From NCBI GenBank assembly GCA_013399855.1, contig VXAY01002055.1:27849-91848 (forward strand): a stretch of DNA of 64,000 bases, read 5' to 3'. Positions within the stretch are counted from its first letter, which is position 1, and the number at the start of each line of letters is the position of its first letter. Source of the DNA: Oxyruncus cristatus (lineage: Eukaryota; Chordata; Aves; Passeriformes; Cotingidae). Shown here piece by piece: positions 44,601 to 56,600 of this stretch. A program made the position numbers and the translations under genes. The notes beneath the pieces are model-generated. The model did not search any database and had not been told where the DNA came from. It saw only the letters and a list, made by a program, of their open reading frames with translations.

Positions 44601-47600
44601 AACAGGAATGACAGCTCTAATACGTCTCCTGAATTCTGCTGGTGAGGAAGCTCAGCCAGGTCTCACAGTTTTACTTTGTGAAATTCTAACTGCGGTCTAT
44701 CTAAGTCTATTCATCCATGGCCTTGCAACACATTCTAGCAATGAGTTGTATAGAATTATAGCTCATCCACTTAATGACAAAATGTGGTCTGCTGTCTTTG
44801 GAGGAGGAGCTCATACGCCCAGCAGAGGACAACAGCAATTAAAGACAAAAACTGGTTAGTTCTCTTGTTTTGCTTATATTTGTCTTCCGGGTTTTTTAAG
44901 AAAATCACGTGACTGCTGAAAGCTTAGAAGTAATTGTTTTAACGAGTTTGTGTTCAGTAAGAATTCTGTGTTTTTTTAGGTCTGCATAGAAAAACAAGGA
45001 TCTAAAGTTATTGGTATAGATATTCAGTAGAAGTAACAGGTATATATTCCCGTTTTACAAACACAGTATGTTTTCTCTCTTTGACAGGTAGGCACTTCCC
45101 AATGCCTAGCCCACATCAGGTAGTAGTGTTCTCCGTGGAATGCGTGGGGTTTTCCAAATCCCTTACCTCCTTCAGTACTCATAGTCCTACCAAATCTTCA
45201 GGCAAGATACTAGATTTAGTACTAGGCCTCTACATGCAGTTTGCTATGCGTGGGGTTTTTTTGCATATGCAGAAAGACAGAAAACCTTCTGTTTGCAAGC
45301 CATGACATCAAAATTTAAAGTTATGTAATTAAAGCAGCAGTTGAATTGGGCCTTTTTTAAAAGGAAAATTGTCAGTGCTGTTGTAGTGTTACTACTAATT
45401 CTTCATTTGAAATTAATATTAAATATAAAATTACTTTGACCATGGTTTGAAAGGATCAGAAGTGTTTCATATCTTTGGAAAGCTGCTTGTTTTGCTTTTT
45501 GAATATAAGCATTATTATGCATGCGGATTTCTAAGTGTTCATTCTAGACATTATAAATGTACGGTGTCTTGTTGATTTTCTAATTTGATATTCCGAGAAT
45601 CCTTTAGGAAAGTAAACGTTCTTGAAGTGTTAAAGTCAGATGATGATAAATTATCCTGAGGTCCAGAATGAATTCCTGTAACGCTTTTCTTTTTAGTACA
45701 GTTCTGTGCGTTTTAATTTAGTACTATAAAACCAAGAGCAAAAATGCTGCAGATTATACAATTTTTTTAAAGGAAGATTTTGTAAAGTAAAATTTACTTG
45801 TTGGCTTTGTACATCAAATCTAAAGATATATGTAGAGAGATAAAATATAAGTTTATATAATTTTTATTATTTTTATTCTTGATATTAGATGTTTGTTACA
45901 TATAAAAATGTCTTACCTTGCATTTAAGGAAAACTGTAAATGTGATCTGTTTAAATACCATCTTTATCAGACTTTTAGTAAAGTATTTTCAGAGTAGAGA
46001 TCTTTAATCAAAAAGGAGCTCATATTTCTAGATCTGATCAGTTTTGTCTGTGGTATTGAATAAGTATTTCTCAGTACCACTTTGGTAAGGTAAATATATT
46101 TGCCATTATAGAACTGTTAGAAGCCATAACTGGCTTTCATTGAGAATTCTGTTTCCTAGATGTTACTAACTGTATACTAAGGCGTGTTAATTCTGTTGCT
46201 ACCACTGGTTTAAAATGATAAGTGTTCTTACATAGAAGTGTATTCTGAAACGTATACTATATGCCTGTCTGCTGTATGTTTTTCTTAAAAACGAGTGCTG
46301 GCTGTCTGATTGCAGATTTAGTAGAACTGTTGCTGGAAGAATCAAGAATCTCAAACTGAAAGTTTCAGGGAAGAAGGGACCTCTTTAAATACTAGTTTGT
46401 AGGGATAATCAAACACTGAAAAAAGGGTGTGTTGAGTTCCGCCTGACACGCCAGAGGTTTTGAGAAACAGATACCTAGATAAAAATAAAATTTATCCGTA
46501 GGATGTTCAGTTCTGCTGACACTCTTATGTATCTCTTCCTCTTGTTTGATCCTCTGAATTAATTTGTAGCTCTTGCTTACTCTTCACAAACCCTTATTTG
46601 GTCCTCCTAGAAAACAAATTGTCATTAGAGAGCTTACAAATGTCTGACTTGGAGTAACAGGTCATGTAAGTCAAGTTTTTCTTAGGTAAAGAAAGAAAGA
46701 AAAAGCCCCAAACAAACAAAAAGACCCCAACAAAACAAAACACCCCACTCCTTAGAATTCTTGCCTTTATCTGCTTGCTGTACTTACTGTGAGGTAGGTT
46801 TCATCATGAATCTAAAACAAAACAACAAAAACTGAACTTGCATTAGGAGTGCTTCAGACTAGATCAAGCAGTGCTGTATTTCTGCACTCAAGTTCACCAG
46901 CAAGTTAGAAACAGTAAAAAGCCTTAACATTTAGACATTATCTTCAGGAGTTGCTTAATCTTGGAATAGATGAAAGATTACAGATTCCTGAAGTTTTAAA
47001 ACCCTCCAGCTTATGTAATGTAACAGCCATGCCAACTTGCCCCTTTTTAATGCAGAACTCCCTGCGTTCCTGTTAGTAATGAAATTTTTGACATCAACAT
47101 GAGATGAATTGCCTTGAATTCCAGAATTAGAGACTGTGGTGTTGTTTTTTTTTCCTTATGGTACTTTGAAGTACTGAGTACTTAATTAGTTGTTTGGTCT
47201 TTCTAGTCTATATTTAAAGTCTGACTTCTCGTTATTACTGTCTTATTCTTGGTAAGTCAGCTTTTAAAACAAATTAGAAGTTTGACTTGAAGTATTTGCA
47301 CTGTGAATGATGGAGTTTCTTTAGCTCAGTAGAAATAGTCTTGGATGGTCTTGGAGGAAATGTCTTGGAGGGCAGAAGATGTCAAGAAAGTTTGTGTATG
47401 TGTCGTGGGTTTACTCTGGACTAATTTTCAAATCTTTTATACAATTGCTATGAGATGAGAGAAGTTTTATACAGACAAAAGAGACTTGACGGGGGAATAA
47501 TATTAAATTTATTACTAGCAGGATAAAAACTAAGAAATAATATATTCAACAATTCTAACTAGTTAAAATAACATTTTCTTCAAGATGTATTTACAAAATT

Positions 47601-50600
47601 ATCCCTCCCCCCTGTATCAGTCCAGGAGGAGACAAGTCTTTTCTTTATTTTCAGGGCTTACAGTTCCTCTAAATCAAGTTTGCAGCACTTGAAAGTTTTC
47701 TTCTATTATCTCTAGGACAACAGCTCCGACTGTCCGTAGCTGGAAATCTCTCTCTCTCTCTCTCTCTCTGCTGCACGTTGCCCTCAGGACTGTCCCTGCT
47801 CCTCCCTGCCGGGCCAGGACCGGAGGCTGGGGGGGACTCGGGCCCTGTGAGGTCCTCCATGGACTGCAAGGGGACAACTTGCTGCACCAGGGTCTTCACC
47901 CCTGTTACAGGGGATAATGGCATCGAGTCCATCCCCTGTTTCTTGTGGGGTCCCTTCTCACAGGAGACAGCCTTGGATGAGTTTCTCCAACGTGAGTCTA
48001 CCCTCGGACAACAGTTCTTCCATACTCTGCTGTCCTTTAGGGTCACAAACGAATTACACCAGCATAAATCCCTCACTGGGATCACAAGTCCTACCCGGGA
48101 CACTTGCTCCAGCGTAAGTGTCTCTCTCCAAGGGCCACAGGTCTCCAGCAAGACTCTGTTTCATCTTAGGCCTTCCACGGAGTTCCAGCTTCCTCTGTGC
48201 ACTCCTCTGCTCCAGCACAGGCTTCTTCATGAGCTGCAGGAGGGTTTCTTCACTCCAAATAATCTTCCACAGGTGGCAGGGGTTTTAGTTTTTAAGTCTT
48301 TTCCCCTGCTGGAGGGGGAGAGGGGCCTCCCCAGGCCTCTCCTCCCCCCTCCTGCTACACTGACCTTGGAGGCTACATTGCTATCTCTTGTTCTCCTCTG
48401 CTCTCCTCCAGGCTGGAATTTCTCCTGCGCAATTCATCTTCTCTTCCGTTTTCTTAAATATGTCATTTGCAGAGGCGTTACTAAAACTTGTGATTGGCTT
48501 TACTCCGGAAATCTACTTGGAATTAACTATTTTTCAACCCTGGGGTGGGGCTGGTAAACCCATGACAATCCCCCACCTTGCCTCTGCGAATTACGTATTT
48601 TAAGAATTTTAAACTATAATTAATAATAAACAAAATACAACGAAAATTTCTCCACTAGAGTATGCCACCATGTATTTTATTGTAATGTGATTTTTCAAGA
48701 GGTTTTCCTTCACAATTTATTGAAATGCCCACAATGTGAATAATTATATTATTATTGATGTTATTGTTGTTAATAATAATCATATCTGAAAGTGTAATAC
48801 ATACCTTGCTTTAAGCTTTTTAGTGAATCACCAAACTGCATCTTAGGGAACTTGATTGCAATTGCTCCTGTTGATTGGAAATTCATTAGATTCATCACCA
48901 TGGCCACACAAGCTGTAGCCTGTGTGTAATCAGAATATCATAGTGAAAGCTTCAGGGTTTGTCAGATTAAAGAATGCAAATTCTTTCTATGTTTGAAGTT
49001 GAAATGTGCAGCAGTGTAGAGTTTCACCAGGCTGCTGTTCTAGTTTGCTTTTATAACTTCCCAGAGAATTACTGAAATCTATACAGGGCTTTAGACTTAC
49101 TAAAATGATTCAAGGTGTGATTCAAAACTGGTATTTCTTTGTAATGTCTTTGCTATTACACTGTGGTTCTGGGCTTCAGCACTGCTGGTACTTGTTGACG
49201 TCTGCAATCAAGGAGGATGCTTTTGTAAGAGGAGGACTTCATAATTTGACATATCTTCATCAAGACTTGTGTTTTTCATAGCATGTTGGGCTGTTGATGC
49301 TTCATGCATGCACACAGCCATCAGTAAAATACAGTAACTCTGACTTGCATTTTAGTTTTTGGGGAAGTTGAGCCTTTTAGCTCTTCCTGGGAAAGGAGGG
49401 AGTCAGCAGATCTCTTGATTATCATCGCATGTATTAGAACTTGGCAGAAATTAAAGGATTTTCCTTGTCTGAAATAATCCCATATTCTTGGAAAATAATA
49501 CAAACTTTCTATTTGTCTTATAAGTAAAATGTGAGCAAAGGTGAATGCTTAAATACTAAAAAAAAAAGGGTTTTAACTAGAAATATATGAAAAATTTGAA
49601 AGTGAATGTAATTGGTAATCTGAAATCCCAAATGACGAAGTGAGATTTCTTTATGAATTTATTAATGTAATTAATTTTTTTAGAATGCATAAAAAGAAAT
49701 TGGCATTTGTAGTATGTATTTCAAACCCCTTAGATGGTTGTACTTTTATTTACCTTAAATACTGAATTTTTTCCAATGGCTAGCAATATTTTTAAAAATA
49801 GAAAGAATGATCCAACAGAAGGAAATAAAGTAGTGTTTTAAAATAAAATATTTGCTTTTTGAATTCTGCTTAGAAAAACAACCTGCAGACATATACTTGC
49901 TTATTTCTGCATCATGCAACACTTGCTCCTTATTTCATGCTAGTGAATTTCTTTTTTTTGTTTTTGAGCAGTCGCTAAATTCATAGTGGTGCATGTGCAT
50001 GCTCTTTCTTAACTGGTAATTTAAATAATGAAATGAAAATACATTGCATTTTACTGCAGTTACTGCATTTTTGACTTTTAGTACAGGTAAGTGGATTTCA
50101 AATAATATCCCTGACAGGATTAAAAAAAAATTATGATACAGTGTAGTAGTGTTACACACACTGTTATGATATCCCTGTTTCAAGATGAAAAATGAGGTGT
50201 CTTCATCTTTTATGAGATTCTGTATATAAATTACTTTGTAGCTGTCATGGTTTAGCCCCAGCCAGCCACCAAGCCCTATCCAGCTGCTCGCTCACTCCCC
50301 CACCAGCAGGATTGGGGAGAGAATCGTAAGGGTGAAAGCCAGAAAACTCTGGGGTTGAGATAGATGGTTTAATAGGGAAAGCAAAAGCTACAGACCCAAG
50401 CAGAGCAAAACAAAACAAGGAATTCATTCACTGCTTCCCATGGGCAGGCAGGTGTTCGGTCTCTCCAGGAGAGCAGGACCCCATCATGCATAATGGTAAC
50501 TTGGGAAGACAAAGACTGTCACTCCAAACATCCTCCCTTCCTCCTTTTTCCCCCAGGTTTGTATCCTGAGCATGATGTCATATGGTATGGGATATTCCTT

Positions 50601-53600
50601 TGCTCAGTTTGTGTCACCTGTCCTGGCTGTGTCCCCTCCCAATCTACCATGCACCCCCAGCTTCCTCAACCTGCGTGGCAGTATGAGAAGCAGAAAAGGC
50701 CTTGATTCGGTGTAAGCCCTGCTCAGCAATAACAAAAACATCTCTGTATTATCAACCCTGTGTTCAGCACAAATCTGAAACACAGCCCCATATGACCAAC
50801 TGTGAAGAAAATTAACTCTACATTAGCCAAAACTAGCACAGTAGTTCAGCTACTTTTGATGATAATGTTCATCTTCATACATGGTCAAAAATCTTTTTGA
50901 ATCTTCTTGGAAAAACATGGTTTTTTCTGGTCCAAAAATGAGCAGAAATTATGAAAAAATTCCATCAGCTAGTGTGAGTACAGAGAGTTTGTCCATTTGA
51001 AAAAGCATAAAAAATTGTGAAGTATAAAAAACCAAAAGTTGGGGTTTTTTTTAAACAATCCGCTTAAATCTTTCATGACTTGGGGTTATCAGCTGTCTGT
51101 TTGTTTTAAGAGCAAGGAAGTCTTATATGTGGAATATAATGGCCTGTAAATTTGTGCTGGTTTTCTTCTGTCCAGAGTGTTAGACCTTTTGTGTTCAAGT
51201 GAGTGGAGTACCCATAACAGTTTTGAAGGAAATAGTCTTTCAAGCATCTATCAAGAATCAAAAGTCTCCAGTGAATAAAAAATATGAACAAAAAAAATAA
51301 GGGTATAGGAAATACTTCTTTGTAGTAGTTCACTCCAGGAATAGGTGTGCTGGCATTTTTTTTTGCCATCCCGAGCATTATCAAGAGGAGAAAGTAATTT
51401 TGGAAGCTTCAGTGGTAGTTTTGAGGGTTAGTATTGAGCAGCAGGTAATGGGAAGGTTAAAACGATAAAGAACCCATATGCATTTGTGATGTTCGTATTA
51501 GTTCATCCTTGCATACAGTTTGGCCCAACATGTTGATGCTTGTACTCCATGACAGGAACATCCATTCTCCAGGTCAGCTCTTTTAGACTGCAGAATTGCC
51601 TTCTTGGATTGTAATTATAACTGCTGCTAGGTCAACCAAAGACTTGGATCATAAAGCAACCCATATTCCCCTCTACTTAAGAAAAATGACTTGATTAAAT
51701 AGGTCTTGGAAATTCTGTGGATTCCGAAAGGAAGTTCAAAAAATCAATTTCCTTTTTATCCTAATGTTTTAGCTTTCTGTGTGTTGAACCCTTTTATTTT
51801 TTCACTATAGAAACTAATCTCCATGCTTTACATGTATCTAAATTAAAAAAACACCCACCTTTTAAAATGAAGTAGGAAATTGATTTAAGTCCCTTTGGTC
51901 TGTTATGAGAGTGAGTGATGGCCAGCATGTTCTATCAGGTCTCCAAATCAAATTTCGTTTCTCCCTTGTCTCTTTCACTTCAGATGTGTTCTGGAGAGCT
52001 AGAACACTAACTTAATGTTCAGAGACAGTGACAATGAGTATCATTCCTCCTCCACTAACAGAAAGGCTGTCTTGGGATATTCACCTAACAAGATCCAGAA
52101 TTATTTCAGGTTATCCGGAGATGCAACTGCATTCAGATATTCCTGAAAGCTTGGATAAAGTATTTCCTTGAGTACTGTAATGATCAAGAATGTAAGTCAG
52201 ATAAATCTCCCACAGGCACATCTTTTGTCTGAAAAAAGTCAATGTTGGTGCAAGTGAGGGGGCCTCTCTACTCCTAGGACTTAGGGTGTTACTACAAAAA
52301 ATCAGTCCTTCACTGTTTAATAAGGCATATGGCAGATTGCATTAGTTACAATGGGATCTTTTATATTTACTGGAGAAATGTATTGTCGAGACATAGGGAT
52401 TGAGCAGAATTGTACCATTTAGAAAATAAGTAAACTCCTCCACTACAAGGAAACATGGAATTTAAACTTGAGTAGGAATGTCAAGCTTACGTATTTGCAA
52501 TATATATTCTGAAAGACAAGACTTTTGGCTTGTCTTAAAAGCAAGCATTATCGGTATTCAGTAGTTCTTACTGAAATAATTTAGTTTTGCAATATCGTTG
52601 CTTGAGTATTCGTCATCTTTGTAGGAAGAGAGCTTCTAATGCATTTATGGGTGTGCTCTTCTATATTATTTGTGCTAGGAGTTTTCATGTTTTGGAGGTC
52701 TAGTTACGTATCTAATTACATATCTAGTTTTATGTATTTGAGGCTCAGCATTTTCTATGTTTATTTGTTACAGAAATGTTAAAATCCTGAAAGCTTGTAA
52801 TGAAGATTTTTACATTCTATTATGAATCCCGTTATTAAAAGCAATAGGGAGGTGGAGCAGATGGTTTAAAGCAAAATACTGTATTTTCTTTTTCCATAGA
52901 TGATGGAGAGAAACAGCAAAAGCGTTATAGGCTTTCATCAAAAACCTCTCCAAAAGAGAGTTCTCAGTTGCCTTCATTGCCATTGGTAGACCAAGAATTT
53001 CCATCTCACAAAGAAAGATTTATCCCTCCTGAGCTTAGCATCTGGGATTATTTCATTGCAAAGGTAATTTTTTGCTATTATGACAATTTAAGTGTTTTCT
53101 GTCACTTCTGGACTGGTAGTTTTTCTTGTCTTAGTCATTATTCTAGGTATTGGTATGATAAAACCTGCCTGGTTTTATTGCTCACATTTAGCTTTTTCTA
53201 AAACACTGATATTTGTAAAACACTAGATAGATATTTTTGAAATAGCTTTCTTAAAAAGTGTTGTTATTCAATTAATTTGTTTTCAGGTAATGGTACAAAC
53301 AAAATGTGTTCACTACAAGCATAAAAAACATATGTATAGATAGTTATGGGCCAGCTATTTAGGTGAACAAGGAAATGTGAAAAGCATTTTGTCAGCTATT
53401 TCATTCAACTGTTGGGTGAAATGAATGTGTGTGCTTCCTAGAAATCAAACTATGTTACCTTCTGTTAAATCTACTGTGGCAGATCTTTCTTTGTAGCAAG
53501 TTACGTGATGATATAGAGTCGTATGTTCATTTCTATATCGTATGTTAGTAATACCGGCAAAATAAATGTCAGTTGTATTTTAGGAACGAGGACAAAAAAG

Positions 53601-56600
53601 AAATTACAAGTGCTGAATAAACACAGTGAGGCACCAATGGTAGGCTGGTCATAAATATTGAATTCTGTAGGGAAAGGATAGGATTTTCTTGATCTTTCTT
53701 CCTCTGAGTCCTTGGAAGAACTAGAGAGAATATACTCTGTTTTTGGCTTCTCTCTGACCAGCTTGTGTGTCCTATGTCTGATTAAATAGATTTGACATAT
53801 AAATAAATATATAAAATAAGAATTGGAAAACTGTTAGTGTTTTCAGCATTAGAATTTTCAGTAATGTAAAAAATAGTTAAGCTGTTTAAGTATATAATGC
53901 TTATGGACAATTACCCTTTTCATGAGGTACAAACTCCAAACGTTACTAAATTGAGTAAGATGATGTGCCTGCATTTTTACAAAAAGCATTAAATGTTATA
54001 ACAATTCAGTTTTTAAAAAGTAATTTAAAATGAGATGTTGGCTAAAAGATATTTAAGGAATATTGTTTAAATTTTTAGCCATTTCTTCCTTCACAAAGTA
54101 GAGTGGAATATGATTCAGAAGAGAGTCAGGAAAGTGATGAAGATGAAATTGATGGAGATGTTTGTGCATCAAATTCACATAATCAAGAGCATTCTAATTC
54201 AAATTCTTACAGGTAAGTAGCTTTAGAATGTAAGATGTTCTACCATGTCTGGACTTGTATTTCTGGCCTTTTATTTTTGAGTTAATACACCAGTAACTTT
54301 GAGTTAATACACCAGTAACTTGATTTCATGGGAGTGCATTATCTAGACTTAGTAGTTAATTTTTCACGATGATTATTTTACTCATGAATATATAATATAG
54401 TGACTTTTGAATTTAAAGTATCTATAATAGTCTAAAATATGGGGTTTAGTTTTCAGTAGTTTATAATGAGGATTTGAAGCTCTAAATTTAAATCCTGATA
54501 TTGAATAAGTGAGAAAAAATTATTTTACTATTAGTAAATGACTTACTAGTGCTTTCTTGTTAGTTGGTCACTGATGAGATTGGCAATGGTTCAGCTGGTA
54601 CTTCACAATTTGAAGATTTTCTACCCTTTGGCTGGACATGATCTTTCAGGTAATAAGCAGCAGAGTTGTCTCTTTATGCCTAGAACACTTTAAATCAGTA
54701 ATATGTTGAATAATATACATATGTTGTAGTTTTATTTTTAGTTCAAAAGTTCTTAATTTTTCAGTGAATCTAGGAGTAAATGTTCTGATACTCTTTATCA
54801 TACAGGTGTATTTATGAAATAATATCACGGGTGGATAAGATGAATGGGTGAAGAGGAATGCTCAGTAGTTAGCAGAATTCTCTGCGTACTTAGGTTTTCT
54901 TTGCCTCTTAGTCACATAAGAATGTTTACAATATGTATTTCTTGGTGGAAACCCTATAGTTTTTTTGTAATTCAGGTAACAGCCTTCCTATGTCTTATTT
55001 CATAGATTCGTAGAATGGTTTGGGTTTGGAAGAGGCCTTTAGAGATCATCTAGGTCCAACCCTACCTACCAGAGGGCAGGGACTCTTCCACTAGATGATG
55101 TTGCTCAAAGTTTCATCTGACATGACCTTGACCACTTCCTGGGATGGGGCATCCACAACTCTGGCAACTAGTTCCACTATCTCACCATCCTCATCATAAC
55201 AAACGTCATGCTTATATCTAATCTAAATCTACTTGCTTGGTTTAAAACCATTACTCCTTGTTCCATCGCTACAGGCCGTGGTAAAAGTCTTGCTCTGTCT
55301 TTCACATAAGTCACTTTTAAATATTGAAAGGGTGCTATAACGTTTCCCTGGAGCCTTCTTTGGTCCAGGCTGAACAACCCTAAAACTCTCAGTCTGTCTG
55401 CACAGGAGAGGTGTTTCAGCCCTCTGACCTGTTTTCATGGCCCTTCTTTGGACCTGCTCCAAAGGTCCTTGTCATTCTTGCACTGGGGGCCCCATAGCTG
55501 GGTGTGGTACCGCAGGTGGAGTCTCATGAGAACAGGTTAGAGGGGCCAAATTCCCTCCCTCACCCTGCAGGCCACCTTTCTTTTGATGCAGCCTGGGATG
55601 GGGTTTGCTTTCTCAGCTGCGAGCGCACATTGCTGGCTCATGTACAATTTTTCATCCACTGGTATCTTTAAGTCCTTCTCCACAGGGCTGCTCTCAATCT
55701 GTTCATCGCTGATTTGGTTTTGGTGCTGATTATTGTCTCAGCTCAGGTGCCCTTGTCCTTGTTGAAGCTTGGGAGGTTCATGTGGCTCACTCAAGTCTAT
55801 CAAGGTCCCTGTGGTTGACATCCCTTCCCTCCAGCAAATCAACTGCACCTCTCATCTTGGTGTTACCTGCAAACTTCCTGAGGGTGCACTCAATATCACT
55901 GTATCACTATTAAAGATACGGAACAGTACCGATCCCAGTACACATCCCTGAAGGATGCCACTTGTTACTGATGTCCATTTGGACATTAAATGTGTCTCTT
56001 TGGCTGAGGTCATTCAACCAGCTCCAGCCATTAGATAGCCCGTCCTTATCGCTCCAATAGAGAGGAAAGGGTGTTGTGGGAGACTGTGTCAAAGGCCTTG
56101 CAGAAGTCAAAAATAGAGGGCATCCATTGCTCTTCCCTTACCCACTGGTGCAGTCGGTCCACAGTAGAATGCCACCAGATTAGTTGGGCACAATTTGCCT
56201 GTTATGATGAAGGAATGTCATCTTTCTCTCATTACCTGCCTGTCACCCATATTCCTTGACATAGCTTCCAGGAGGATCTGTTTCATCATATTTAATTTTT
56301 GTCAGCATTGCAGAAGTCTGTTCCTGTATTTAGCAGTGATAGCACCAAGCAGTTCATCTTTTTATACTTGCAAATATCAAACTGGGGCTTGAATAAAGCT
56401 TAATTGGGGAGATACTTGAAATAAACTTCAGTCTTCAGCTGCTGGAATGGAATTATCTTTGTCAAGATCATAAAGGAAAAGGGAGGGTTTTTATTATTTT
56501 TTACTTGTCTTTCTAGAGCTTCCAGTTAGCTCCCCAATATGCCATGCAGTTTTGAAAACTTTGCAGCGCTGGGAACAAGTTCTTCTCCGGCGTCTTGAGC

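Larger units (their letters stand above)
44855..52899 (+). other. DMXL1 intron 28
   Basis: The longest complete intron (8.0 kb). It contains an antisense ERVL-like LTR (47401-48567) and a sense-oriented LTR (50243-50840). The remainder is AT-rich with no further exon that keeps phase. Confidence 0.85.

Noticed and set aside
45088..45119. Possible extra exon after a good pyrimidine tract and AG at 45086-45087
   Set aside because: A 32-nt exon to the GT at 45120 would break the phase between exons 28 and 29, and I know of no matching DMXL1 sequence.
47669..48557. Long open frames on both strands (up to 259 codons) in intron 28
   Set aside because: They lie wholly inside the ERVL-like LTR, are GC-rich low-complexity translations, and match no protein I know.
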